From Aphanomyces cochlioides (taxonomy: Eukaryota; Oomycota; Saprolegniomycetes; Saprolegniales; Verrucalvaceae), in the NCBI GenBank assembly GCA_019828595.1, contig JAHQRK010000003.1:1798001-1862000 (forward strand): a stretch of DNA of 64,000 nucleotides, given 5' to 3'. A program made the translations under genes and the position numbers. This document shows, piece by piece, positions 32,020-46,768 of this stretch; position 1 is the first letter of the stretch, and each line of letters opens with the position of its first letter. Under the pieces are notes generated by a model. It made no database searches. It was not told the DNA's origin and saw only the letters and a program-made list of their open reading frames with translations.

Positions 32020-34681
32020 TTATTTCTCGTGGAGAAACAACTCGTCTTGTTGCTTCTTCTCCAAGGCTCGAGTATTTTTGCCTCGTCGAGCTGTTGATTT
32101 GATTTCCTGTGGTGATATTGGCGCTCGACTGTCTTGATTTGATGGCAGTGGCTCAGCATCACCTTTGGTGCGCATGCTTGAATTGCTCGTGGTGTCTCTG
32201 GAGGACGACCCCGGTCGACGTAGACTGCAATTTCGCCACTGTCGCAACTCGAAGTTTCGCTTTCCACTGCACCACAAGCTGCACATGTGTATTCCTAGAC
32301 GATTTATGAATACAATCATACATTGAATCGTGTACCTCGGGTATCGTGACTTGCGTGATTGCGTGTGGAAGCATGTCAATGTAGCGTCTTTGTCCTTCAT
32401 TCGAGTGCTGCAGTACAACAAGCTGAGTCTCCATTTGGTGTAATTGGTCTGTGAGTCCACGACTCTTGCCTTGCATCCATGTGCGTACAATAAGTTGAAG
32501 TGATTCCATTTGAAATTCACACGCGCGCTTGTCGCCGATTGAGCGTCGTAGCTCTCGCTCCATCATATGCTGGCGCTCGTAGAGATGGCATAATTGGTCT
32601 TCCGGGGCCATTTGATGGACATCCCATCTGTGTTTGGCTTGCTGAAATTTGGCCACGACCTTTTCATGCTCCCAATTGTCGGTTTGAGACACCAATGCCA
32701 CTGGATCCAAGCTCTACGTCAGCATTAGACACGTTTGGTAGCTCGAGCTTACCTCATTTTCTGTTTGAAGAGATACAATTTGGTCGGCTTGGACATCAAG
32801 ATCACAAGGTGCAGCACAATCCGCCGAGTGAAATAGTTGCAATTCCTGACATTTCGTACAAGGAGGTGAGACTATAGTGTTTTGTGTCTCCACATCAAAG
32901 CCTGTGTCTTGACCGAGTCCTCGTTTCTCTTGATCGGAATCGAGATTGTCGAGCTTGATCAAGTCAGCACTGATTTGACTTGGTTGCTCCTTCAACAAAT
33001 CATTTTCTTTCTTTCCAGAAGTAATCTCGCTGTCCAACTTGCCTTGCAGAGTTGCCACGTTAATAATATGCTACCACAGCATGAGCTCGTACGAAAATGC
33101 AAACGCACTCACCTGCCCGTATTTGGTCTCGTGCATCGCCAGTTGATTATAATCATCGTCCACCTTGATCGTTGGAAAGATAGCGCGACGAATAGTTTGA
33201 TTTGCTGTCTTGACTTGTCGTCGAACGTGTTCAGTCACTGGAGCCACCAGAGATAGCTTTGGCGAACGCGCCTTGGCGACAATACAATCAGAGGTATTCT
33301 CTTTGGACTCCTCCGGCATCACCAAATCAGTCGCTTTGATTGTACATGATGAGGGTGGAGGAAGAGACGCTACTACGTCCTCTGGGACGTCAAATGCGGT
33401 CATCTATATCATGTTGGTATGAGAGACTGTCTCGAGATCGCGGCTTACCAGGTTCGAGAGTGCAACCATTTGGTCGGATGGAAGGGGGAAATGGCCGCTC
33501 AGGTCCTTCTCGTCATTCTTTTCATTGTTTTCTTCTGGACGGAGCGGCTCATCTCCCCATTTCTCTTCTCTCGCGATCGACTCCACAGCCTTGAATCGAT
33601 AGGGTCATTAAACATGGGATGAAGACACAAAATACCTGTTGAGGCTCTGCCATGATCTCTTCATCACTGATGGCTTGATCGAGAGGTTTCGTGACCTCGG
33701 GGGTGATCAGAGCAGTCGAATGTGTCGTGATATCTTCCACTGCCACCGGTCCAGTCGTCATGGTTTGAGATGACGAGGTCTGGAGGACAGGAGGTGCAGC
33801 GATTTGAGATGTTGTGTCCTCGAGAGACACCTTTTGACATGTCGTCGTCCGTGTGACGTCATGGAATGTCTCCTTCCTACCCGAGAGGAGAGGTCACGAG
33901 ACTCCAGGTCATTCATACCGCATTTCATGAAGCAGAGAGAGAATGTCGCGAGCTTTCACTCGCACTGGCTCGCTCTTGTCAAGGAGAGCTTTCGCCAAGA
34001 GGTTCTGGATGCCTTCGACGTGGGGGTCCAAGTCGGCTTGGCACCACGATTTCACGATGAGCTCGAGCTGACTCATGATGAGCTCAAGCTGACTCATGAT
34101 GAGCAGTCGCACGTCGTCTATGTGTGTCCCCTTGAGTCGAGACAACAAGGTGTGAGCAAACGTACCCCCGCGCACCGTGCCAAAGGTGCCGATCAACTTG
34201 TTTAAATCGTATCGCGAAGGACTCGTCAACACTGCCAAACATTCGTCGCTGGCTTGGCAAATCTTCTGCACATGGCGCTGTGTGGTGTCGAGGAGCGACA
34301 GCATCACGTCGTCCACAAACTGGCCCAAGGCAAAGCCGCACGTGGTCGCCAGACCGCGGAGGAAGCCACGCGCTCTGTGGGCGACGTCGGTGCGGATCGA
34401 TTGGATCCAGCAGTCTGTCTTGAGAGGTTCCTATGCACTCCAACAATCAAGCAACATACACGACAACCATCGTGAGTACCGTGAGTATGATCAATGAGTC
34501 GACTACTGCGTCGAGCGAGTCCACTTGGAGGACTTGTTCGACGACAGCCTTCATGTCTCCGAGTGCTTGGAGTTGTTCACTCCAAGGCGCGTAGACGTCG
34601 TATGTCGTAATCTGTTGATGTGTTGGGTGAGACAGACTCGGGTCCACGTCGTCGTCGTACCTGTTTGAGGAGCGTGTCCAT
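32020..34681 (-). CDS. TOG/HEAT-like protein, copy M3, with 7-residue duplication
   Basis: Open through all exons, 753 residues, same duplication as M2 including the silent difference. The private base at 34168 changes GGA to GGG (silent). Confidence 0.7.
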
Positions 34682-35286
34682 GGTGCGTTTGGATCGCGCG
34701 GAAAAGTGAAAATGGTGGGTGAATTGAAATACATTTAAAATAAGACTTGTGTTTGATATCCATCAGCTCAAGACGATTTCAAAACCATTCCAAATCCCCA
34801 GACATCACCATGCCACGCTATCACACCACATTCCAAACATTTTAAATGCTTCTTCACAATTCCTGTATGTCCCTACCACAGACAAACCCTGCTGGCGCAT
34901 GACGTGGAAATACCAAACGCGAGGGACGTCAAAACCATAATAAAAAAGCAATGACCTGATATATGTGCGTGTCTTGGAGTATACTACGCCCAAGTCTGCA
35001 TAGCCGCCGCCACTGGTCTCAAGCATGAAAATCGATGGTTGACTGGGTGCAGTATATGTTGGGGTTTGTATGAACATCTTCCATGTCACCACATTTCAAT
35101 TGCTTTTCAAAGTGCAATACTAAATGCATTTCAAATGTCTCACATCCACCAAATGTCTATCGTTGATCCCACACACCGAGACCTGTCGAGAGCTTCATAG
35201 TCCACCGACACGGCTCTGAACGACTCCGGTCTACTGCTCCAAAATAGAGCTGATATTCATGTCTTTCTGCCTAAAAGACCGACAGA

Positions 35287-36812
35287 ATGGATGTAGTTGT
35301 GTTACTTGATAAGCAGCCTCCTAAGCCAAGAACTGAATGTCACTCGTCTTCACTTATCAATGACGTATCTCGGCGAATTTCAGCCAAAAGAGAGCATGGA
35401 CGGCGCAGAGTCTATACTTTCGCTGCCATCCTCAACTGCAATTAGTTCACGACGTGATAGAATTCGCTCACAGCTCAATATAGTCAACAATACGAAGACA
35501 GACCTCACGAGCAGATATTACTGCAAGACTTTTCTACAAGTTGTGCCGCCAGTTGTGCCCAATATTCTGTGTCCCGGAGAAAGAATTGCTGATTTCGTGG
35601 TCTCCATTCGACCAAGTCCCAATCCCAATTTTACTCGAGGGCCAAGACAAGATTGCCGTAATTGCAGCTTGAATCTTGGCCTTCGTAACTGGTGTCGAGT
35701 GTGCTGTTTCATCCGACGTATATGGTATATACAGTCTCATCTTTGTTTGCTTGAAGCGCCTCAATATTCAGTCCATAACGTCTTGAATTCATTTCAAGGA
35801 GGTCATTGCAAAGTGAAATTGCCAATAGCGGAACCTCACGTTGCTCCTGTACAGAGGCTTTAAGTACTCGTGGTGGACGAGCACATTAAACAGGCAACAT
35901 TTTGTACGAATTTTGTCAGGCGAATTATCCCCTAGGCGTCGCTCGAGACGCAGACAACTCTGCTGTATTTCACACGTCTGTACGGCTTCGGCCTACCATT
36001 ATCCGAAAGCATTGCAAGTCAACTACACACTTGATACGATATCAAGATAGCCCGACTTTCCATCATGAGGATGTAGATGCATGCAGGGTAACGCACCAAC
36101 TATTGAATAATTCTTCAAGTGATGTTTCCGATTGTAGACGATATTCTACAGCCAATTTGTGCACGTTTCGCTCGTCTAAGGATTACATCTCGATTTCGAC
36201 ATCACAATGCGCATGCTAATAGCTTGGAAGATGGATTATTCACGATGACCGTGCGACGAAATTGTGTCTTGTATGTTGTAATCCTTCAATCCATTTATCT
36301 GAAACCATTCTCATCAAGAACAAACACACAGATTCTTTTCAAGCGACTGTCGCTTCATTCTAGTTGTATTGTATGCTCTATGTTACATCTAGTGCGTATG
36401 ATCAGGCACAAGTAAATGTGCATCACTTGCAGTGTGCTATGTTCGTATGTCCTCCGAGTCAATTCCCTGGCAACATGTCGAGAAGCGAGTAAACATACAC
36501 GACCTGTGTGAACTGTCAAGAAGGATATTGGATGCGAAATGAATAGACGCAGAACGAGACATTGCAGGTTAAATATATATAACAGACCAGACAGTCCAAT
36601 GTATGTTGAAGAAATTGATGCTCATACAATCCAGTCGCTTGGATGCTCGTGATGTGGAGTCTGCCGTGTTGTCTCTGACTTTCGTGATTCAGTTCAAAAC
36701 GTGTGCTTTACCAAGCCTTCTCTTGGCACTAGAACATGAAGTATATTTGCCATTTGAGCATGCAATTGAAATTTCTGAGCGGAGAAAGTCTACGCTAAGC
36801 TTGCTATGGTGA
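35287..36812 (+). other. Second-gene region, M3
   Basis: Same layout; last frame carries the Glu variant (EHEVY), like P1, P2 and M7. Confidence 0.4.
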
Positions 36813-38084
36813 TGAATAGTCTGGTCTGGACTGCCCCCAATTTCGTGCGTACTGAGTTTGCCCAGGCGATATTTTAGCTCGTAGAATATAGTCCTTGGAG
36901 TATTTGTGGATGTCTTTCCCTCAAAACAAGTAATTCTCGAAATGTGTTTGCATTTTGATACTGACAGAAAGAAGATAAAGCCTTGGTGATCTGTGATATT
37001 CAGAAATCATCCTTTATTTTGATTCCGACGATCCACTGGAAGGCTAGAACCGACATATATAATGGACGCGTTTGCTCGCGTTTAGTGGAAAATACTGGCT
37101 GATTAGTCTGCACAAACCTTTCGGCCGAGCGTGCCAACATAGATTCATCGACGGACCGCCTATTCATCAATATTGCTATTTCTACTTTTAGTCGCAGCGA
37201 TCTTTGGTTGATTGTGGAAATATTAGTGTGTCTTCAGTCAACGAGTGAATTGCAATCAAATCCATCCTTTCTTGTTCATAAGCCGTCCCTATCAGCTGTT
37301 TGAGATCAAACATCGCAGGAGTCATTCTCGGTGACATTTCTTGATTGATATAAATCTTTGCCAAGGACGTAGACTTGAATTAGATTTCTTGGTGGAATGA
37401 CGTGCGATAGAATTTAGGGCTTTGACTCGAAATGCAATGTCTCCAAACATGCAAATGACATTTTTGGATATTCGTGACATTCATCAGATGACAACCTGGT
37501 AGCAGGAGTTTGACATGTGCATATGTTGAGTGTAAAGTTAATTATGAGGGTCCTGAATATTGTCGCAGGCTTTTCTCACTACATTTTCTTCCCATGTATC
37601 ATTCAGCACCTACGATATGATGCCAAATTTCATGTCAGCATTCCTTGTGACAAGACGTTCTTGACAACATTCCAGCAAAGGAATTAGGCTGCCAGAATCA
37701 CCCCATTTCAAGCCCAAATGATTATGATTACTGTAAGGACATCACACAATAATGAACTATAAAGTGTCTATAAGATCGGTCTTCTCCGTTTACGTGTGAG
37801 AGCCACGATGTTATATGTCTCCCTGACTTTCCTTTATTGCATCGACGAGATGTAATGGCAATATTCTTCACAAGAGGCGTAAATGCAGAAATATATCTTA
37901 TGAAATTATGAATTGAGCATGACAAATGAAAAAATGGATGGATTATGTTTTGCGCTTGGGGCGACGACTCGAGACCGCTTCGCTCTTTGAAATGATGTTG
38001 CTGTTTTGGTCTCACAGTACCTGTGAAAAGATAAATGACATCGACCTCATTTGTTCTCTTACGTGGCTGAGCGCTTTGATTTTC

Positions 38085-40724
38085 TTATTTCTCGTGGAGA
38101 AACAACTCGTCTTGTTGCTTCTTCTCCAAGGCTCGAGTATTTTTGCCTCGTCGAGCTGTTGATTTGATTTCCTGTGGTGATATTGGCGCTCGACTGTCTT
38201 GATTTGATGGCAGTGGCTCAGCATCACCTTTGGTGCGCATGCTTGAATTGCTCGTGGTGTCTCTGGAGGACGACCCCGGTCGACGTAGACTGCAATTTCG
38301 CCACTGTCGCAACTCGAAGTTTCGCTTTCCACTGCACCACAAGCTGCACATGTGTATTCCTAGACGATTTATGAATACAATCATACATTGAATCGTGTAC
38401 CTCGGGTATCGTGACTTGCGTGATTGCGTGTGGAAGCATGTCAATGTAGCGTCTTTGTCCTTCATTCGAGTGCTGCAGTACAACAAGCTGAGTCTCCATT
38501 TGGTGTAATTGGTCTGTGAGTCCACGACTCTTGCCTTGCATCCATGTGCGTACAATAAGTTGAAGTGATTCCATTTGAAATTCACACGCGCGCTTGTCGC
38601 CGATTGAGCGTCGTAGCTCTCGCTCCATCATATGCTGGCGCTCGTAGAGATGGCATAATTGGTCTTCCGGGGCCATTTGATGGACATCCCATCTGTGTTT
38701 GGCTTGCTGAAATTTGGCCACGACCTTTTCATGCTCCCAATTGTCGGTTTGAGACACCAATGCCACTGGATCCAAGCTCTACGTCAGCATTAGACACGTT
38801 TGGTAGCTCGAGCTTACCTCATTTTCTGTTTGAAGAGATACAATTTGGTCGGCTTGGACATCAAGATCACAAGGTGCAGCACAATCCGCCGAGTGAAATA
38901 GTTGCAATTCCTGACATTTCGTACAAGGAGGTGAGACTATAGTGTTTTGTGTCTCCACATCAAAGCCTGTGTCTTGACCGAGTCCTCGTTTCTCTTGATC
39001 GGAATCGAGATTGTCGAGCTTGATCAAGTCAGCACTGATTTGACTTGGTTGCTCCTTCAACAAATCATTTTCTTTCTTTCCAGAAGTAATCTCGCTGTCC
39101 AACTTGCCTTGCAGAGTTGCCACGTTAATAATATGCTACCACAGCATGAGCTCGTACGAAAATGCAAACGCACTCACCTGCCCGTATTTGGTCTCGTGCA
39201 TCGCCAGTTGATTATAATCATCGTCCACCTTGATCGTTGGAAAGATAGCGCGACGAATAGTTTGATTTGCTGTCTTGACTTGTCGTCGAACGTGTTCAGT
39301 CACTGGAGCCACCAGAGATAGCTTTGGCGAACGCGCCTTGGCGACAATACAATCAGAGGTATTCTCTTTGGACTCCTCCGGCATCACCAAATCAGTCGCT
39401 TTGATTGTACATGATGAGGGTGGAGGAAGAGACGCTACTACGTCCTCTGGGACGTCAAATGCGGTCATCTATATCATGTTGGTATGAGAGACTGTCTCGA
39501 GATCGCGGCTTACCAGGTTCGAGAGTGCAACCATTTGGTCGGATGGAAGGGGGAAATGGCCGCTCAGGTCCTTCTCGTCATTCTTTTCATTGTTTTCTTC
39601 TGGACGGAGCGGCTCATCTCCCCATTTCTCTTCTCTCGCGATCGACTCCACAGCCTTGAATCGATAGGGTCATTAAACATGGGATGAAGACACAAAATAC
39701 CTGTTGAGGCTCTGCCATGATCTCTTCATCACTGATGGCTTGATCGAGAGGTTTCGTGACCTCGGGGGTGATCAGAGCAGTCGAATGTGTCGTGATATCT
39801 TCCACTGCCACCGGTCCAGTCGTCATGGTTTGAGATGACGAGGTCTGGAGGACAGGAGGTGCAGCGATTTGAGATGTTGTGTCCTCGAGAGACACCTTTT
39901 GACATGTCGTCGTCCGTGTGACGTCATGGAATGTCTCCTTCCTACCCGAGAGGAGAGGTCACGAGACTCCAGGTCATTCATACCGCATTTCATGAAGCAG
40001 AGAGAGAATGTCGCGAGCTTTCACTCGCACTGGCTCGCTCTTGTCAAGGAGAGCTTTCGCCAAGAGGTTCTGGATGCCTTCGACGTGGGGGTCCAAGTCG
40101 GCTTGGCACCACGATTTCACGATGAGCTCGAGCTGACTCATGATGAGCAGTCGCACGTCGTCTATGTTGTCCCCTTGAGTCGAGACAACAAGGTGTGAGC
40201 AAACGTACCTCCGCGCACCGTGCCAAAGGTGCCGATCAACTTGTTTAAATCGTATCGCGAAGGACTCGTCAACACTGCCAAACATTCGTCGCTGGCTTGG
40301 CAAATCTTCTGCACATGGCGCTGTGTGGTGTCGAGGAGCGACAGCATCACGTCGTCCACAAACTGGCCCAAGGCAAAGCCGCACGTGGTCGCCAGACCGC
40401 GGAGGAAGCCACGCGCTCTGTGGGCGACGTCGGTGCGGATCGATTGGATCCAGCAGTCTGTCTTGAGAGGTTCCTATGCACTCCAACAATCAAGCAACAT
40501 ACACGACAACCATCGTGAGTACCGTGAGTATGATCAATGAGTCGACTACTGCGTCGAGCGAGTCCACTTGGAGGACTTGTTCGACGACAGCCTTCATGTC
40601 TCCGAGTGCTTGGAGTTGTTCACTCCAAGGCGCGTAGACGTCGTATGTCGTAATCTGTTGATGTGTTGGGTGAGACAGACTCGGGTCCACGTCGTCGTCG
40701 TACCTGTTTGAGGAGCGTGTCCAT
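38085..40724 (-). pseudogene. TOG/HEAT-like protein, copy M4, frameshifted
   Basis: One base is missing at about 40166 in exon 3, just after the LKGT segment (about residue 154), so the reading frame is lost within the HEAT/TOG region. All later exons are intact in sequence, pointing to a recent mutation or a sequencing error. Confidence 0.75.
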
Positions 40725-41329
40725 GGTGCGTTTGGATCGCGCGGAAAAGTGAAAATGGTGGGTGAATTGAAATACATTTAAAATAAGACTTGTGTTTGAT
40801 ATCCATCAGCTCAAGACGATTTCAAAACCATTCCAAATCCCCAGACATCACCATGCCACGCTATCACACCACATTCCAAACATTTTAAATGCTTCTTCAC
40901 AATTCCTGTATGTCCCTACCACAGACAAACCCTGCTGGCGCATGACGTGGAAATACCAAACGCGAGGGACGTCAAAACCATAATAAAAAAGCAATGACCT
41001 GATATATGTGCGTGTCTTGGAGTATACTACGCCCAAGTCTGCATAGCCGCCGCCACTGGTCTCAAGCATGAAAATCGATGGTTGACTGGGTGCAGTATAT
41101 GTTGGGGTTTGTATGAACATCTTCCATGTCACCACATTTCAATTGCTTTTCAAAGTGCAATACTAAATGCATTTCAAATGTCTCACATCCACCAAATGTC
41201 TATCGTTGATCCCACACACCGAGACCTGTCGAGAGCTTCATAGTCCACCGACACGGCTCTGAACGACTCCGGTCTACTGCTCCAAAATAGAGCTGATATT
41301 CATGTCTTTCTGCCTAAAAGACCGACAGA

Positions 41330-42855
41330 ATGGATGTAGTTGTGTTACTTGATAAGCAGCCTCCTAAGCCAAGAACTGAATGTCACTCGTCTTCACTTAT
41401 CAATGACGTATCTCGGCGAATTTCAGCCAAAAGAGAGCATGGACGGCGCAGAGTCTATACTTTCGCTGCCATCCTCAACTGCAATTAGTTCACGACGTGA
41501 TAGAATTCGCTCACAGCTCAATATAGTCAACAATACGAAGACAGACCTCACGAGCAGATATTACTGCAAGACTTTTCTACAAGTTGTGCCGCCAGTTGTG
41601 CCCAATATTCTGTGTCCCGGAGAAAGAATTGCTGATTTCGTGGTCTCCATTCGACCAAGTCCCAATCCCAATTTTACTCGAGGGCCAAGACAAGATTGCC
41701 GTAATTGCAGCTTGAATCTTGGCCTTCGTAACTGGTGTCGAGTGTGCTGTTTCATCCGACGTATATGGTATATACAGTCTCATCTTTGTTTGCTTGAAGC
41801 GCCTCAATATTCAGTCCATAACGTCTTGAATTCATTTCAAGGAGGTCATTGCAAAGTGAAATTGCCAATAGCGGAACCTCACGTTGCTCCTGTACAGAGG
41901 CTTTAAGTACTCGTGGTGGACGAGCACATTAAACAGGCAACATTTTGTACGAATTTTGTCAGGCGAATTATCCCCTAGGCGTCGCTCGAGACGCAGACAA
42001 CTCTGCTGTATTTCACACGTCTGTACGGCTTCGGCCTACCATTATCCGAAAGCATTGCAAGTCAACTACACACTTGATACGATATCAAGATAGCCCGACT
42101 TTCCATCATGAGGATGTAGATGCATGCAGGGTAACGCACCAACTATTGAATAATTCTTCAAGTGATGTTTCCGATTGTAGACGATATTCTACAGCCAATT
42201 TGTGCACGTTTCGCTCGTCTAAGGATTACATCTCGATTTCGACATCACAATGCGCATGCTAATAGCTTGGAAGATGGATTATTCACGATGACCGTGCGAC
42301 GAAATTGTGTCTTGTATGTTGTAATCCTTCAATCCATTTATCTGAAACCATTCTCATCAAGAACAAACACACAGATTCTTTTCAAGCGACTGTCGCTTCA
42401 TTCTAGTTGTATTGTATGCTCTATGTTACATCTAGTGCGTATGATCAGGCACAAGTAAATGTGCATCACTTGCAGTGTGCTATGTTCGTATGTCCTCCGA
42501 GTCAATTCCCTGGCAACATGTCGAGAAGCGAGTAAACATACACGACCTGTGTGAACTGTCAAGAAGGATATTGGATGCGAAATGAATAGACGCAGAACGA
42601 GACATTGCAGGTTAAATATATATAACAGACCAGACAGTCCAATGTATGTTGAAGAAATTGATGCTCATACAATCCAGTCGCTTGGATGCTCGTGATGTGG
42701 AGTCTGCCGTGTTGTCTCTGACTTTCGTGATTCAGTTCAAAACGTGTGCTTTACCAAGCCTTCTCTTGGCACTAGGACATGAAGTATATTTGCCATTTGA
42801 GCATGCAATTGAAATTTCTGAGCGGAGAAAGTCTACGCTAAGCTTGCTATGGTGA
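41330..42855 (+). other. Second-gene region, M4
   Basis: Same layout; Gly variant in the last frame. Confidence 0.4.
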
Positions 42856-44127
42856 TGAATAGTCTGGTCTGGACTGCCCCCAATTTCGTGCGTACTGAGT
42901 TTGCCCAGGCGATATTTTAGCTCGTAGAATATAGTCCTTGGAGTATTTGTGGATGTCTTTCCCTCAAAACAAGTAATTCTCGAAATGTGTTTGCATTTTG
43001 ATACTGACAGAAAGAAGATAAAGCCTTGGTGATCTGTGATATTCAGAAATCATCCTTTATTTTGATTCCGACGATCCACTGGAAGGCTAGAACCGACATA
43101 TATAATGGACGCGTTTGCTCGCGTTTAGTGGAAAATACTGGCTGATTAGTCTGCACAAACCTTTCGGCCGAGCGTGCCAACATAGATTCATCGACGGACC
43201 GCCTATTCATCAATATTGCTATTTCTACTTTTAGTCGCAGCGATCTTTGGTTGATTGTGGAAATATTAGTGTGTCTTCAGTCAACGAGTGAATTGCAATC
43301 AAATCCATCCTTTCTTGTTCATAAGCCGTCCCTATCAGCTGTTTGAGATCAAACATCGCAGGAGTCATTCTCGGTGACATTTCTTGATTGATATAAATCT
43401 TTGCCAAGGACGTAGACTTGAATTAGATTTCTTGGTGGAATGACGTGCGATAGAATTTAGGGCTTTGACTCGAAATGCAATGTCTCCAAACATGCAAATG
43501 ACATTTTTGGATATTCGTGACATTCATCAGATGACAACCTGGTAGCAGGAGTTTGACATGTGCATATGTTGAGTGTAAAGTTAATTATGAGGGTCCTGAA
43601 TATTGTCGCAGGCTTTTCTCACTACATTTTCTTCCCATGTATCATTCAGCACCTACGATATGATGCCAAATTTCATGTCAGCATTCCTTGTGACAAGACG
43701 TTCTTGACAACATTCCAGCAAAGGAATTAGGCTGCCAGAATCACCCCATTTCAAGCCCAAATGATTATGATTACTGTAAGGACATCACACAATAATGAAC
43801 TATAAAGTGTCTATAAGATCGGTCTTCTCCGTTTACGTGTGAGAGCCACGATGTTATATGTCTCCCTGACTTTCCTTTATTGCATCGACGAGATGTAATG
43901 GCAATATTCTTCACAAGAGGCGTAAATGCAGAAATATATCTTATGAAATTATGAATTGAGCATGACAAATGAAAAAATGGATGGATTATGTTTTGCGCTT
44001 GGGGCGACGACTCGAGACCGCTTCGCTCTTTGAAATGATGTTGCTGTTTTGGTCTCACAGTACCTGTGAAAAGATAAATGACATCGACCTCATTTGTTCT
44101 CTTACGTGGCTGAGCGCTTTGATTTTC

Positions 44128-46768
44128 TTATTTCTCGTGGAGAAACAACTCGTCTTGTTGCTTCTTCTCCAAGGCTCGAGTATTTTTGCCTCGTCGAGCT
44201 GTTGATTTGATTTCCTGTGGTGATATTGGCGCTCGACTGTCTTGATTTGATGGCAGTGGCTCAGCATCACCTTTGGTGCGCATGCTTGAATTGCTCGTGG
44301 TGTCTCTGGAGGACGACCCCGGTCGACGTAGACTGCAATTTCGCCACTGTCGCAACTCGAAGTTTCGCTTTCCACTGCACCACAAGCTGCACATGTGTAT
44401 TCCTAGACGATTTATGAATACAATCATACATTGAATCGTGTACCTCGGGTATCGTGACTTGCGTGATTGCGTGTGGAAGCATGTCAATGTAGCGTCTTTG
44501 TCCTTCATTCGAGTGCTGCAGTACAACAAGCTGAGTCTCCATTTGGTGTAATTGGTCTGTGAGTCCACGACTCTTGCCTTGCATCCATGTGCGTACAATA
44601 AGTTGAAGTGATTCCATTTGAAATTCACACGCGCGCTTGTCGCCGATTGAGCGTCGTAGCTCTCGCTCCATCATATGCTGGCGCTCGTAGAGATGGCATA
44701 ATTGGTCTTCCGGGGCCATTTGATGGACATCCCATCTGTGTTTGGCTTGCTGAAATTTGGCCACGACCTTTTCATGCTCCCAATTGTCGGTTTGAGACAC
44801 CAATGCCACTGGATCCAAGCTCTACGTCAGCATTAGACACGTTTGGTAGCTCGAGCTTACCTCATTTTCTGTTTGAAGAGATACAATTTGGTCGGCTTGG
44901 ACATCAAGATCACAAGGTGCAGCACAATCCGCCGAGTGAAATAGTTGCAATTCCTGACATTTCGTACAAGGAGGTGAGACTATAGTGTTTTGTGTCTCCA
45001 CATCAAAGCCTGTGTCTTGACCGAGTCCTCGTTTCTCTTGATCGGAATCGAGATTGTCGAGCTTGATCAAGTCAGCACTGATTTGACTTGGTTGCTCCTT
45101 CAACAAATCATTTTCTTTCTTTCCAGAAGTAATCTCGCTGTCCAACTTGCCTTGCAGAGTTGCCACGTTAATAATATGCTACCACAGCATGAGCTCGTAC
45201 GAAAATGCAAACGCACTCACCTGCCCGTATTTGGTCTCGTGCATCGCCAGTTGATTATAATCATCGTCCACCTTGATCGTTGGAAAGATAGCGCGACGAA
45301 TAGTTTGATTTGCTGTCTTGACTTGTCGTCGAACGTGTTCAGTCACTGGAGCCACCAGAGATAGCTTTGGCGAACGCGCCTTGGCGACAATACAATCAGA
45401 GGTATTCTCTTTGGACTCCTCCGGCATCACCAAATCAGTCGCTTTGATTGTACATGATGAGGGTGGAGGAAGAGACGCTACTACGTCCTCTGGGACGTCA
45501 AATGCGGTCATCTATATCATGTTGGTATGAGAGACTGTCTCGAGATCGCGGCTTACCAGGTTCGAGAGTGCAACCATTTGGTCGGATGGAAGGGGGAAAT
45601 GGCCGCTCAGGTCCTTCTCGTCATTCTTTTCATTGTTTTCTTCTGGACGGAGCGGCTCATCTCCCCATTTCTCTTCTCTCGCGATCGACTCCACAGCCTT
45701 GAATCGATAGGGTCATTAAACATGGGATGAAGACACAAAATACCTGTTGAGGCTCTGCCATGATCTCTTCATCACTGATGGCTTGATCGAGAGGTTTCGT
45801 GACCTCGGGGGTGATCAGAGCAGTCGAATGTGTCGTGATATCTTCCACTGCCACCGGTCCAGTCGTCATGGTTTGAGATGACGAGGTCTGGAGGACAGGA
45901 GGTGCAGCGATTTGAGATGTTGTGTCCTCGAGAGACACCTTTTGACATGTCGTCGTCCGTGTGACGTCATGGAATGTCTCCTTCCTACCCGAGAGGAGAG
46001 GTCACGAGACTCCAGGTCATTCATACCGCATTTCATGAAGCAGAGAGAGAATGTCGCGAGCTTTCACTCGCACTGGCTCGCTCTTGTCAAGGAGAGCTTT
46101 CGCCAAGAGGTTCTGGATGCCTTCGACGTGGGGGTCCAAGTCGGCTTGGCACCACGATTTCACGATGAGCTCGAGCTGACTCATGATGAGCAGTCGCACG
46201 TCGTCTATGTGTGTCCCCTTGAGTCGAGACAACAAGGTGTGAGCAAACGTACCTCCGCGCACCGTGCCAAAGGTGCCGATCAACTTGTTTAAATCGTATC
46301 GCGAAGGACTCGTCAACACTGCCAAACATTCGTCGCTGGCTTGGCAAATCTTCTGCACATGGCGCTGTGTGGTGTCGAGGAGCGACAGCATCACGTCGTC
46401 CACAAACTGGCCCAAGGCAAAGCCGCACGTGGTCGCCAGACCGCGGAGGAAGCCACGCGCTCTGTGGGCGACGTCGGTGCGGATCGATTGGATCCAGCAG
46501 TCTGTCTTGAGAGGTTCCTATGCACTCCAACAATCAAGCAACATACACGACAACCATCGTGAGTACCGTGAGTATGATCAATGAGTCGACTACTGCGTCG
46601 AGCGAGTCCACTTGGAGGACTTGTTCGACGACAGCCTTCATGTCTCCGAGTGCTTGGAGTTGTTCACTCCAAGGCGCGTAGACGTCGTATGTCGTAATCT
46701 GTTGATGTGTTGGGTGAGACAGACTCGGGTCCACGTCGTCGTCGTACCTGTTTGAGGAGCGTGTCCAT
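44128..46768 (-). CDS. TOG/HEAT-like (CLASP_N-like) protein, copy M5, reference gene model
   Basis: Exons (complement) 46768-46748, 46698-46567, 46517-46027, 45984-45744, 45697-45557, 45511-45221, 45178-44861, 44821-44444, 44402-44318 and 44270-44128; introns are 39-49 nt with GT-AG ends; total 746 residues with the frame kept at every junction. Residues about 60-215 form paired helices like a TOG/HEAT array: FLRGLATTCGFALGQF, HIDDVRLLIMSQLELIV, and a final DKSEPVRVKARDIL with the VR-x-x-AR signature typical of the last HEAT of CLASP_N domains. The middle is acidic and Ser/Thr/Pro-rich (216-440), then Gln/Glu/Lys-rich, likely coiled coil (440-670), with cysteine pairs (CTKC, later CAACG). The C terminus is basic. 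By family, such domains bind tubulin; that role is inferred. The last two exons are the least certain part of the model. Start: first ATG after an initiator-like motif. Confidence 0.7.

Larger units (their letters stand above)
30893..36957 (-). repeat. 6-kb unit, copy M3 (6065 bp)
   Basis: Complete copy with the same 21-bp duplication as M2, including its diverged base (GAGCTCAAG). It has a private C at 34168 and the A variant at about 36733 shared with P1, P2 and M7. Confidence 0.95.
36958..43000 (-). repeat. 6-kb unit, copy M4 (6043 bp)
   Basis: Complete copy without the 21-bp duplication; one base is missing at about 40166 (TATGTTGTC where the others read TATGTGTGTC). Confidence 0.95.
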